Shown here piece after piece: positions 6,500 to 13,186 of a DNA stretch of 29,894 nt. This DNA comes from a virus, in the IMG/VR virus record IMGVR_UViG_3300046506_000171, positions 1 to 29,894 of that record; one strand, written 5' to 3'. Under the pieces are notes generated by a model. That model saw only the letters and a program-made list of their open reading frames with translations. It did not search any database and was not told the DNA's origin. Within the stretch, counting starts at the first letter, position 1. Every line of letters begins with the position of its first letter. Both the position numbers and the translations under genes were made by a program.

Positions 6500-6771
6500 G
6501 CAGCGGCGTCCTTGTGCGTGATGGTGATGCCCAGCTTCTTGGCCAGCCATTGCACGCCGGCCTCGGTGACCATCACCACGGCGTAATGCTTGTAACGGTT
6601 GGTGGTCCCGATCTGGACGCTGCGCGGGTCTGAAAACAGATTGCCGCCGCCACGGTGGTGGCTGGCCAGGTCGCCGCTTTGCGTCAGCACGCGGAGCGCA
6701 CGCAGTTGCTCGCGGAATTTCCGGGTTTTGATTCCGAGCACTGCGGCGGTTTTGTCCAGGGTGCGATTCAT
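6496..6771 (-). CDS. Stand-alone KilAC-type (antirepressor C-terminal) domain protein
   Basis: A 91-residue protein that resembles the KilAC/ANT domain found at the C-terminus of phage antirepressors. It has an initial helix-turn-helix-like part (TAAVLGIKTRKFREQLRAL), a central linker, and the typical ending VMVTEAGVQWLAKKLGI. Such domains bind DNA or repressors. Here it lacks the usual N-terminal Bro/AntA partner, so it may work alone or with another protein. GAGGA lies about 8 bases before the chosen ATG at 6771. It follows the dNMP kinase after 10 bases and overlaps the next gene by ATGA. Confidence 0.72.
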   Translation of the reverse strand: MNRTLDKTAAVLGIKTRKFREQLRALRVLTQSGDLASHHRGGGNLFSDPRSVQIGTTNRYKHYAVVMVTEAGVQWLAKKLGITITHKDAAA

Positions 6772-6781
6772 GGTGCTGTCC

Positions 6782-7348
6782 TCAGGCGACTGCTGCACGG
6801 GCGTGCAGCGTGTCCACGATGTGGTTGACGTTCGTGAACAATTCATCGAAGGAGCCATCGTTTGTCAGCCGCAAGTCGCCAAGAGCAACCTGGATTCCGT
6901 TTTCGCTGCTGTGCGGTTTTACGGGTGTAGCCACCACGCGATCCATGTGAACTACGACGCCGCCGCGCTTACGGATGAAGTCCGCTTCGTTGTTGAACCG
7001 AACGTCGCTGACGACGAAGCCGCGTGCGGTGTCGTGGGTGCGTGCCAGTAGGTCGAGGTTCTGCGCGGCCAGTAGCAGCCACAGTTCAGGATGCACGCTG
7101 TTGCGGCCCCACTCGGTGCCCAGGGACTGCATCAGCTCGCGGGGTGAGCGTCCCAACCATGGCAACGCTTGTTCCTTTTGCTCGCCTTCGAAGTCGCACG
7201 GGCTCAGGTTGAGGATGTGCATCAGGCCGTCACGTAACGGATCAGCGAACGCGTAGGACTGGAATCCGTGATTGTTCACCAGGTGTTGTGCCGCAGTGTC
7301 TTTTCCCGAGCGAGCCCGCCCAGCAAGGCCGATTAGAAGTGTCGTCAT
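6782..7348 (-). CDS. Deoxynucleoside monophosphate kinase (P-loop)
   Basis: A 188-residue cytosolic kinase of the phage deoxynucleotide monophosphate kinase group, which converts dNMPs to dNDPs with ATP to feed phage DNA synthesis. The N-terminal P-loop reads GLAGRARSGKDTAA (about 7-20). It is followed by a substrate-binding LID/NMP region with FADPLRDGL and the motif GRSPRELMQSLGTEWGR, then VVSDVRFNNEA (Walker-B-like). The ATG at 7348 is preceded by GGGGAGGGGAGG, a very strong ribosome site. An ATG at 7366 would require translation through that site and is rejected. Length fits the family. Confidence 0.88.
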   Translation of the reverse strand: MTTLLIGLAGRARSGKDTAAQHLVNNHGFQSYAFADPLRDGLMHILNLSPCDFEGEQKEQALPWLGRSPRELMQSLGTEWGRNSVHPELWLLLAAQNLDLLARTHDTARGFVVSDVRFNNEADFIRKRGGVVVHMDRVVATPVKPHSSENGIQVALGDLRLTNDGSFDELFTNVNHIVDTLHARAAVA

Positions 7349-7545
7349 GCTGCCTCCCCTCCCCATGGGCCGATGTCGTCAGTTACGACAGGGGGGACAG
7401 GAAGGGCAGTAGCAGGGCGACCGATATTGATGATGACCAGCAGGCCGGTGCGGTGTTGAATGGCTTCGACTGCGGCGGGGCAGGTGGTCGCTGCCGGGTG
7501 TAGATACACCGGGCAGCGGGTAGGGCTGTGCTGTGTCGTTTGCAT
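7345..7545 (-). CDS. Small hypothetical protein, first gene of leftward operon
   Basis: A 66-residue Pro- and Thr-rich protein (MQTTQHSPTRCPVYLHPAA...) with a hydrophobic central segment LLVIINIG (about 36-43). It is the first reading frame after the leftward promoter, and its stop overlaps the dNMP kinase ATG (ATGA), which supports translation. The ribosome site is weak (AAGAG, nine bases before the ATG). There is no known family; it might act mainly as a leader that couples the operon. Confidence 0.55.
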   Translation of the reverse strand: MQTTQHSPTRCPVYLHPAATTCPAAVEAIQHRTGLLVIINIGRPATALPVPPVVTDDIGPWGGEAA

Positions 7546-7558
7546 GTTTCGTGCTCTT

Positions 7559-7567
7559 GGTGAGAGG
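7559..7567 (-). promoter_or_regulatory. Recurrent CCTCTCACC leader motif, copy A
   Basis: The 9-mer CCTCTCACC lies on the coding strand within about 12 bases of the -10 of the leftward promoter, so near the 5' end of the transcript. Further copies on the coding strand occur at 5450-5458 (minus), 4562-4570 (minus) and 8682-8690 (plus), and a near copy at 13532-13540 (plus). All lie between genes. Confidence 0.45.
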
Positions 7568-7578
7568 TAACGATACAA

Positions 7579-7617
7579 ACGATACAAATACGTATTGATC
7601 CAGTCAATACGTATTTG
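7579..7617 (-). promoter_or_regulatory. Leftward early promoter with repressor operator
   Basis: On the minus strand TTGACT (7607-7602), a 17-base spacer and TATCGT (7584-7579) form a good sigma-70 promoter. It is overlaid by a perfect 14+14-bp inverted repeat with a 5-base centre (7585-7598 with 7604-7617). The core TATTGATCCAGTCAATA (7593-7609) matches two operators at the repressor-cro intergenic region. The bound repressor would cover the -35 and spacer and silence the leftward operon. A 9-bp tandem repeat ACGATACAA (7570-7587) follows, with a second potential -10. Confidence 0.8.
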
Positions 7618-7637
7618 AATTGATTTCGGCGCTGGTC

Positions 7638-7663
7638 ACAAAAAAGCCCGCTAAGCGCGGGCT
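7638..7663 (-). terminator. Intrinsic terminator of the repressor gene
   Basis: A perfect 7-bp stem (7645-7651 with 7657-7663, 5-base loop) is followed on the minus strand by six T (7645-7640). It ends the repressor transcript just before the leftward promoter and so separates the immunity transcript from the leftward operon. Confidence 0.85.
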
Positions 7664-7683
7664 CTATCTGGTGGAGTTATGTA

Positions 7684-8364
7684 TTAAAAAATTTCGAGTT
7701 TTGAGAACACCACGCCGCAAATCATCGCATTAGATCCTAATTCAATGATTGGCTCTGGCCATGCTGGGTTCAACGGCTTCAGGAATCGTCGGCTTCCCTC
7801 CATGACCAACTGTTTAAACGTCGCTTCTTGGCTATCGACTAATTTGGCGATGACGAGTGACCCGTTCTCTGCGTCCTTCGCTGGATCTACAAAAATGATG
7901 TCGCCGTCTCGGAATGAGCGACGTTCGTGTTGGTTAAACATCGAAAGCCCCCGCACTCTTAGAGCGTAACTCTGACTGCTGTGGGAGGCAGCACAAGGCA
8001 ACCAAAGCTCCGCGTCATCGAGTGTTCTCACATCCGCGACTTCACACCAAGCTCCTGCTTGAACCCATGAAATCAATGGGACATATCCTTTAATCGCTGG
8101 GCCTGGCTCTACGTTGATTTCTGGTGCATTGGACTCTGTTACCAGATCAGGACCTGGGTCATTGTGTTCGCCTCCCTTCCAGAGCCAATTGCTGCTGACC
8201 TTTAGAGCTTTGGCTATCTTTTCGACATTTTCGTGGCGTGGGCTGGCAACCGAATTCGTCACGATTCTATGAATTGTCGGTTGAGGTACGCCCGAGCGTC
8301 GGCCGAGTTCTCCTTCGGATAGTCCCAGCTCTTGCATGCGGTGAGCGATGCGGTTGCCAATCAC
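7684..8364 (-). CDS. LexA/CI-type phage repressor (HTH + S24 peptidase)
   Basis: A 226-residue lysogeny repressor. The N-terminal HTH_XRE domain (about 3-60) has its recognition helix around PQPTIHRIVTN. The C-terminal S24 domain contains the Ala103-Gly104 cleavage bond in WVQAGAW, Ser141 in VRGLSM and Lys174 in VIAKL as catalytic dyad. In this family RecA filaments trigger self-cleavage, so DNA damage should induce the prophage. The gene reads leftward from a promoter overlapping the operators at 8402-8443 and ends at its own terminator. The combination of this repressor with a PrtN-like activator parallels the PrtR/PrtN pair of pyocin control. Confidence 0.95.
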   Translation of the reverse strand: MIGNRIAHRMQELGLSEGELGRRSGVPQPTIHRIVTNSVASPRHENVEKIAKALKVSSNWLWKGGEHNDPGPDLVTESNAPEINVEPGPAIKGYVPLISWVQAGAWCEVADVRTLDDAELWLPCAASHSSQSYALRVRGLSMFNQHERRSFRDGDIIFVDPAKDAENGSLVIAKLVDSQEATFKQLVMEGSRRFLKPLNPAWPEPIIELGSNAMICGVVFSKLEIF

Positions 8365-8387
8365 TTTTTTCTGCCTTGATTCAAAAA

Positions 8388-8443
8388 CGTATCGAGGATT
8401 GTATTGAATCGATCAATACGTTTGTGTATTGTGTCGATCAATG
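8388..8443. promoter_or_regulatory. Switch region: divergent promoters and two operators
   Basis: The rightward promoter has TTGAAT at 8404-8409, a 17-base spacer and TATTGT at 8427-8432. The leftward repressor promoter has TTGATC (8416-8411), 17 bases and a weak GATACG (8393-8388). Two 17-bp operators match that of the leftward promoter: TATTGAATCGATCAATA (8402-8418) and TATTGTGTCGATCAATG (8427-8443), centred 25 bp apart. The first covers the rightward -35 and the second its -10. The repressor promoter is the weaker of the two, as in lambda-type switches. Confidence 0.8.
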
Positions 8444-8465
8444 CGAAAGCGCATCGGTGAACGAT

Positions 8466-8663
8466 ATGACTATCCAAGAAATGCTCGCGGAGCTACTGCG
8501 GTCTGGTTTATCCCAACGGGTTATTGCAGAGCGCGTAGGCACCACGCAGCCGACCATCAATCGGGCCGCTAAAGGTGCAGATGTTCGGTATGTAACTGGG
8601 AAGGCAATTGAGTGCCTTTACACCCAAGAAAAAGAAACCGCTGGCCTGCAATCGGCAGCTTGA
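8466..8663 (+). CDS. Cro-like helix-turn-helix protein
   Basis: A 65-residue protein, divergent to the repressor, with a single HTH (about 14-37: GLSQRVIAERVGTTQPTINRAAKG). By size, position and motif it is a Cro-type regulator that should bind the same operators and favour lytic growth. ATG 8466 is chosen; an in-frame GTG at 8457 would add three residues. No strong Shine-Dalgarno sequence is seen. It is first in the rightward early operon, followed by a 140-base leader with two hairpins before the CII-family gene. Confidence 0.82.
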   Translation: MTIQEMLAELLRSGLSQRVIAERVGTTQPTINRAAKGADVRYVTGKAIECLYTQEKETAGLQSAA

Positions 8664-8669
8664 AAGGGT

Positions 8670-8709
8670 GCTGAGCCGGGGCCTCTCACCAAAGATCCCC
8701 CAGCTCAGC
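8670..8709 (+). promoter_or_regulatory. Leader hairpin presenting the CCTCTCACC motif
   Basis: GCTGAGC (8670-8676) pairs with GCTCAGC (8703-8709), and inner GGGG (8678-8681) pairs with CCCC (8697-8700). The loop 8682-8696 displays CCTCTCACC. There is no T-run, so it is not an intrinsic terminator. It may be an RNA-protein recognition element between the Cro-like and CII-family genes. Confidence 0.45.
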
Positions 8710-8779
8710 TACGACGACACACAGCACATGCACATCGGTCGTGGTCGTAGGATAGGGTTTACCCAAGCCTATGGCTACA

Positions 8780-8800
8780 CCGTAAATAGGGGATTTACGG
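8780..8800 (+). promoter_or_regulatory. Hairpin with ribosome site in the loop, before the CII-family gene
   Basis: CCGTAAAT (8780-8787) and ATTTACGG (8793-8800) form a perfect 8-bp stem. The loop AGGGG (8788-8792) is the only Shine-Dalgarno-like sequence for the ATG at 8804. Translation of the CII-family protein could be modulated by this structure, or the palindrome could be a protein-binding site. Confidence 0.55.
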
Positions 8801-8803
8801 TTT

Positions 8804-9292
8804 ATGAGTCGCACAGATCTTTTGCCGGACGCGGGTCCGGTTCTTCCTCTACGCCAAGCGATCTATCGCGCGGGTCGTGACTACAAGGGCGGAATCACCG
8901 CCCTTGCCTTTGACATGGTGTTGGACAACGACACCCTTCAAAAGAAACTCAAGCTTGACGAGGAGCGCCGCTGGCTGAACCCGGATGAGCTTGAGGAAGT
9001 AATCAGGCTGACCGGTGACTCGCGCTTGCTCGATGCGTTGATGAGGCCAGCGGGTGCGGTTTGGTACCGACCGGTGCCGGTCCCAGCAACACGCGATGCA
9101 CTGAAAGCCGTAGGTAAGCTACTGGGCGAGACGGGGGAATTCGTGGCAGCAATGCATGACGGCGCCGCCGATAACGTCTGGGAGCTTCACGAAGTCAAAG
9201 ACCTCGAAAAGCAGGGTATGGATGTGATCCGCGAAATCCTCGGCATCATGGCGGGTGCCCGTCAGGCGATGGAGGATCGCAAAAATGGCTGA
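8804..9292 (+). CDS. Phage regulatory protein of the CII family
   Basis: A 162-residue protein of the Phage_CII regulatory family (PF06892 type), known from P2-like and other phages of Gram-negative bacteria. It is not the lambda CII fold by name alone. The N-terminal part (LRQAIYRAGRDYKGGITALAF, then a helix with LDNDTLQKKL) is the DNA-binding region, followed by RRWLNPDELEEVIRLTGD, typical of the family. The C-terminal helices probably oligomerise. It is thought to influence the lysis-lysogeny choice or early replication gene expression. It lies in the rightward operon and overlaps the TraR gene by 8 bases. The ribosome site is in a hairpin loop. Confidence 0.85.
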   Translation: MSRTDLLPDAGPVLPLRQAIYRAGRDYKGGITALAFDMVLDNDTLQKKLKLDEERRWLNPDELEEVIRLTGDSRLLDALMRPAGAVWYRPVPVPATRDALKAVGKLLGETGEFVAAMHDGAADNVWELHEVKDLEKQGMDVIREILGIMAGARQAMEDRKNG

Positions 9293-9491
9293 CGATATCG
9301 ATCGCGCTAACGACCAGGCTCAATATCTGCTCGACGTTGCTCTTCACCGCAGTCGCCGTATCCCTTCAAGTCGCGTCAGCGCTCAATTCTGCGAAGACTG
9401 CGATGACCCTATCCCGTTGCTTCGACAGCAGACGATTCAGGGGTGCCAGACCTGTGTCAGTTGCCAGGGGTTGCGGGAGCGGCGCAGATGA
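9285..9491 (+). CDS. TraR/DksA-family C4 zinc-finger protein
   Basis: A 68-residue phage TraR-like protein. The C-terminal zinc finger reads FCEDCDDPIP...GCQTCVSC, with two CxxC-type pairs about 17 residues apart. The short N-terminal helix carries DDIDRANDQAQ, which contains acidic residues as at the tip of TraR. TraR proteins enter the RNA polymerase secondary channel and mimic ppGpp plus DksA, changing promoter choice without ppGpp. The gene overlaps both neighbours: 8 bases with the CII-family gene and ATGA with the primase. It may tune host or phage promoters early in infection. Confidence 0.9.
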   Translation: MADDIDRANDQAQYLLDVALHRSRRIPSSRVSAQFCEDCDDPIPLLRQQTIQGCQTCVSCQGLRERRR

Positions 9492-12184
9492 CTGATCACG
9501 ACAACCGATTGCCTACTGCTGATTGGGCTCAGTTTTACGTTGATACGTTTGGTTTGGCGCTGGTTCCGATTGAGCCAGGTCAGAAAGGCCCGAAGGGGAT
9601 GGGCTGGAACAAGCCGGGTGGGTACTTCACTGATTCGGCAAGGGCTGCGGCGTTCTGGACAAAGAAGCCTGAGCACAACCTTGGTGTTGTGCTGGGTCCC
9701 AGCCGTATCTGTTCCTTGGACGTCGATGACGTACAGTGGACACGGCATGTTCTCTACGACCTGCTGGAAATTGATCTTGATGCGATGGCGTTGGTGTTTC
9801 CGACCGTGGTTGGTAACCCGGCGCGATTTCGCATTATGTTTCGTGTTCCTGACGGGCTTGAATTGAGCCGTCATGCGCTGGCGTGGCCCAACGAGAAAGA
9901 TCCTGACGGGTCGATACACAAAGCGCTGATCACCAAGGCAAAAGCAGCGAAGGAAGCAGGTGACGCGGCTGCCGAAGCTGACGCGCGGGCTGAAGCGGAT
10001 GAATACCAACGCATTACGGTGTTCGAGCTGCGTGGCGGATTGGTGCAGGACGTATTGCCGCCATCGATTCACCCAGGCACTGGCAAGCCCTACACCTGGC
10101 GCACGCCCCCAAGCTCTGTTGATGGCTTGCCGGTGCTTTCGCCTGAGTTGCTGAAGATCTGGAACAACTGGGACATCTTCAAGCGCGATGCTGAGGCCGC
10201 GTGCCCGTGGGCACCCAAACCGAAGACACCTGCGGCGAAAGTCATCAAACGTCCACCGCCCGCCGCAGGCAAGCCCTCGGTTATCGATGAATTTAATCGC
10301 AGTCACGACGTTGAAGAGCTGCTGCGTGCCCACGACTACATCAAGCGTGGCGGTAAGTGGCTGTATCCACACAGCAGCACCGGGCTGCCGGGTGTGACGG
10401 TCAGTGACGGCAAGGCCTATTCGCACCACGGCGCTGATCCGCTCGCGAACGGGCATCAGAACGATGCGTTCGAGGTGTTCTGTTTGTTGCAACACGGTGG
10501 CGATCAGTCGCGAGCGGTAAAGGATGCGGCACGATTGCTAGGAATGCAGCATTCAGCTCGGCCTGATCTGCGCGATCTTCCCCCGACCCCATCCGATGAG
10601 TTGGGCGAGCCGAGCTCGGCGGTGGCGCCAGCCAGCGAGGCCGCTTCGGCTCCTGAGGGGGGCGCGGGGGATGCGCTGACGTTTGAACACATCCTTCGTC
10701 GATTTGCGCTGGTGGAGGGTACGACCCATGTTTGGGACTTCGACCAATCGCGAGTGATGAAGAAATCCGCATTCGAGGCCCGGGTCGGTAAGCCCTTGGC
10801 CAAACAGTGGCTCGAGGACACCGAGCGCCGCAAACTGATCTCGGACGATCATGTTAGAGACATCGAGCAATCGCGGCGGATGGCGGGTAAGAAAGGCGGC
10901 GCCTTCGGTATGCCGCCGACCGAGCGTTACGTCTACATCGATGGCACGAAGGATGTCTGGGACCGGGAAAAGAAACGGCGTGTAGCGGAGGGCGCGGTGA
11001 AGATGGCCTTGGGTGACGCTTACGCGTTGTGGCTGAACAGTAGCGAGCGGCGCACGGTGGATGTGGACCATATCGTGTTTGACCCGACCATGACCAAAGA
11101 TCCGGCGGTCTACATCAATACCTTTGATGGCCTGCCGCTTGAGCCGCTCAGGGACGATGCCGCATGTGCCAACTTACGGTGGCTGATCTCGTTTCTATGT
11201 AACCACGATGAAAATGCGGCGCTCTGGTTGACTCGCTGGCTGGCGTTTCCGCTGCAGCACCTGGGCGCGAAGATGGATACCGCTGTGCTGATGCATTCCA
11301 GCATGGAGGGCTCGGGTAAGAGTCTGTTTTTCGCCGATACCATGGGCAAGTTATACGGCCAGTACGCCGCGACAGTCGGACAGACCCAGTTGGAAAGCAA
11401 TTTCAACGCTTGGCAAAGCCGGAAGCTTTGGGCCGTGTTCGAAGAGGTGGTCAGCCGCGATCAGCGCTACAACCAAGTGGGCAAGATCAAGCACCTGGTC
11501 ACGGGCAAAACGGTGCGGATGGAATCTAAGTTCATCAATGGCTGGGAGGAGTCCAACCATATGAACGCGGTTTTCTTGAGTAACGAGATCATGCCGTGGC
11601 CGATCAGTGACAGCGACCGCCGGATGCTGGTGGTCTGGCCCTTGGAGACTTTGCCGGTGGAGCGCCAGAAAGCCATCGGCCAGGAATTGGAGCAGGGCGG
11701 TGTCGCAGCTCTTTATGGCTGGCTGTTGTCGGTTGGTTTGGGCGACTTCAATCAGCGAACACGCCCACCATCAACTGACGCCCGTGAACGCCTGGTGGCC
11801 TTGAGTCGGGCCGGTTGGCAGACGTTCCTGCATCTGTGGAAATACAGCGAACTGGGGCAGGGACTCTGGGGGCCTTGTCTTTCCACTGACCTTTACTCGT
11901 TGTTCCTTGAGTGGTGTCAGCGCAACAAGGAACACGTAATGAGTCAGACTAAGTTCTCGCTGTTCATCAACTCCGAAGTGGAAAAAACGCGCTCGATACC
12001 TTGGACCGATGGGAGTAATCGCAAGTTTGGTGCGTTCTTCTTTCCGGTTGATCAGGATGCTTCCCCGTCCCCATCACTGAAGTCGGCTGAGCTGGGTGTA
12101 ATGGTTGTCGCCTGGCGGGCAAGGGCGAAGCTGGCAGGTTGGAATGTTGACAGCTGGGACCACATTAAGGCGGCTGCCGCATGA
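9488..12184 (+). CDS. Replication protein: Prim-Pol-like primase and DUF5906-type helicase
   Basis: An 898-residue replication protein. The N-terminal part (about 10-200) resembles bifunctional primase-polymerase domains, with VPIEPGQKGPKG and the metal-binding DxD in CSLDVDD (Asp78, Asp80). A second module (about 270-360) has a WLYPHSSTGLPGVTV segment of the kind seen before phage helicases. The C-terminal helicase has Walker A GSGKS (608-612), Walker B-like LWAVFEEV (647-654) and a sensor/Arg region around FLSNEIMPW...SDRRMLVVWP. The ATG at 9488 overlaps the TraR stop (ATGA); an upstream ATG at 9443 lies inside that gene. It is followed at once by an iteron-like repeat array, probably the origin it acts on. 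It would synthesise primers and unwind phage DNA. Confidence 0.9.
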   Translation: MTDHDNRLPTADWAQFYVDTFGLALVPIEPGQKGPKGMGWNKPGGYFTDSARAAAFWTKKPEHNLGVVLGPSRICSLDVDDVQWTRHVLYDLLEIDLDAMALVFPTVVGNPARFRIMFRVPDGLELSRHALAWPNEKDPDGSIHKALITKAKAAKEAGDAAAEADARAEADEYQRITVFELRGGLVQDVLPPSIHPGTGKPYTWRTPPSSVDGLPVLSPELLKIWNNWDIFKRDAEAACPWAPKPKTPAAKVIKRPPPAAGKPSVIDEFNRSHDVEELLRAHDYIKRGGKWLYPHSSTGLPGVTVSDGKAYSHHGADPLANGHQNDAFEVFCLLQHGGDQSRAVKDAARLLGMQHSARPDLRDLPPTPSDELGEPSSAVAPASEAASAPEGGAGDALTFEHILRRFALVEGTTHVWDFDQSRVMKKSAFEARVGKPLAKQWLEDTERRKLISDDHVRDIEQSRRMAGKKGGAFGMPPTERYVYIDGTKDVWDREKKRRVAEGAVKMALGDAYALWLNSSERRTVDVDHIVFDPTMTKDPAVYINTFDGLPLEPLRDDAACANLRWLISFLCNHDENAALWLTRWLAFPLQHLGAKMDTAVLMHSSMEGSGKSLFFADTMGKLYGQYAATVGQTQLESNFNAWQSRKLWAVFEEVVSRDQRYNQVGKIKHLVTGKTVRMESKFINGWEESNHMNAVFLSNEIMPWPISDSDRRMLVVWPLETLPVERQKAIGQELEQGGVAALYGWLLSVGLGDFNQRTRPPSTDARERLVALSRAGWQTFLHLWKYSELGQGLWGPCLSTDLYSLFLEWCQRNKEHVMSQTKFSLFINSEVEKTRSIPWTDGSNRKFGAFFFPVDQDASPSPSLKSAELGVMVVAWRARAKLAGWNVDSWDHIKAAAA

Positions 12185-12198
12185 CTACGCCTAATAGT

Positions 12199-12489
12199 GT
12201 GTTGGGTGTGTTGGGTGTGTGTCGGGTTGGTTTCGGTTACCCAACACAGTTTCGGTCCTTTATTTGCGCGGGTTTCCGGCTGTTGTGCTGGGTGTGTTGG
12301 GTTTGGCGTCGCGTGCGCGCATGCGTGACGTTATTTGCACTGAATACAACGGTAAGAATTTTTTCTTATGCGAGGACAGAAAAACCCAACAAACCCAACA
12401 CACTCAACTCAAAGTTAATAAGAGTATTGATTTTAAAGGGATTTATTTGTGTTGGGTTTGTGTTGGGTAGTGGTTTTTTTGTGTCGGGT
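12199..12489. repeat. Array of GTGTTGGGT repeats, candidate replication origin
   Basis: About eleven copies of GTGTTGGGT (some with one change) occur in 291 bp. Plus orientation copies start at 12199, 12208, 12219, 12285, 12294, 12449, 12460 and 12481. Minus copies lie at 12239-12247, 12384-12392 and 12393-12401. Between them is AT-rich DNA (about 12331-12380 and 12405-12448). Iterons plus an AT-rich unwinding zone directly behind the primase-helicase gene fit an origin. An open frame of 111 codons (12181-12516) with ATGA overlaps at both ends also spans this stretch; its product is low-complexity and probably reflects the G/T-rich repeats. Confidence 0.65.
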
Positions 12490-12512
12490 TCGGTTTTTCG
12501 GGGGGTAGGGCG

Positions 12513-12995
12513 ATGATCGAGGCAATGGAAGTGCTGCTGAAGCACTGGGGTGAGCAACTTCGGCGCAATGGTGAGGTGGGTGGCATGGGTAGCCCAATGG
12601 CAACGATCATGGAGTGGGGCGGATGTGCACCGCGCGGCACTCCCGGATCTCGGATCATTATGGGGACTGGTGCGGGGCCTGATGCAGTAGCTCAGGAAGT
12701 CGGTGCGGCTCTTTCAGAGATCGCCCGACAAGATGGGCGGGGAGAAAGGCTGCTGCAATTGGCGGTCTTGCGCTATGGCGACGACCCTGCACCGACTTGG
12801 ATTTCGCAGATGCATGAGCTGGGGTATGTGTCCAAGGCGAAGCAAACCTACTACGACCTTGTGCACAGTCTTCATGTGCGACTCTATGAGGTGTTGGCCG
12901 AGCGCAAAGATGCACGCAAATGGCTTACCGCTGGTCGGGGCGCTTTACCTCAAAGTCTCCTCAAAGTTGCGTCAAAGTTGCGTCGAGCTGGTTAA
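12513..12995 (+). CDS. Phage protein before the lysis genes, possible late regulator
   Basis: A 160-residue soluble protein. The N-terminal half contains the stretch WGGCAPRGTPGSRII (about 35-49). The C-terminal half is helical (AKQTYYDLVHSLHVRLYEVLAERK, about 110-133), and a basic tail follows. Proteins of this type lie between the replication module and the holin in Pseudomonas prophages, the place where lambda carries antiterminator Q. A Q-like role is inferred from position and the helical, basic C-terminus only; no domain proves it. It ends at 12995 inside a hairpin, and 190 bases of structured non-coding DNA follow before the holin, as would suit a late-promoter/leader region. Confidence 0.78.
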   Translation: MIEAMEVLLKHWGEQLRRNGEVGGMGSPMATIMEWGGCAPRGTPGSRIIMGTGAGPDAVAQEVGAALSEIARQDGRGERLLQLAVLRYGDDPAPTWISQMHELGYVSKAKQTYYDLVHSLHVRLYEVLAERKDARKWLTAGRGALPQSLLKVASKLRRAG

Positions 12996-13080
12996 CCGAA
13001 AATGCCCTCTTTTCGGTTCCGTACTCAGGGGGTAAAAAGTCACCAAGATATGAATTCTGCGCCTCGGCGCTTCCCCTGAG
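12994..13080 (+). promoter_or_regulatory. Structured intergenic leader before the lysis/late genes
   Basis: A perfect 9-bp stem (12994-13002 with 13010-13018) overlaps the stop codon of the gene before. It is followed by CTCAGGGG (13024-13031) pairing with CCCCTGAG (13073-13080) around an inner GCGC/GCGC hairpin (13059-13062 with 13067-13070). No clear promoter was identified. The region could be a processed leader, a small RNA or an antitermination site. Confidence 0.4.
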
Positions 13081-13121
13081 CACGTGCTGTGCACTCCGTC
13101 CTGGCAAGCGCCGCGACACTG

Positions 13122-13153
13122 AAAACCCTGCCCTCCGGCGGGGTTTTCTTTTT
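13122..13153 (+). terminator. Intrinsic terminator upstream of holin
   Basis: An 11-bp stem with one G-T pair (13122-13132 with 13137-13147, 4-base loop) is followed by a T-rich tract. It lies between the possible late regulator and the holin gene, where an antiterminator would have to act for late expression. Confidence 0.8.
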
Positions 13154-13186
13154 GTGTTTGGCGCGCTCTTTCACTTGAGGCACAAC

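Noticed and set aside
7345-7366. dNMP kinase start at the upstream ATG 7366
   Set aside because: That start would place the exceptionally strong GGGGAGGGGAGG ribosome site inside the coding region; the ATG at 7348 fits it properly.
8608-8880. A 90-codon plus frame overlapping the Cro-like and CII-family genes
   Set aside because: It runs out of frame through two recognised genes and the structured leader, and has no ribosome site.
9437-10495. A 352-codon minus-strand frame opposite the primase gene
   Set aside because: The plus-strand frame carries clear primase motifs and coupled starts; the antisense product is Arg/His/Val-rich with no domain.
12199-12489. CRISPR array
   Set aside because: The repeats are only 9 bp, irregularly spaced and in both orientations, without unique spacers of constant length.
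12181-12516. Annotating the 111-codon frame across the repeat array as a protein gene
   Set aside because: Although the ends overlap neighbours neatly, the product is low-complexity and mirrors the 9-bp repeats; kept as a finding instead.
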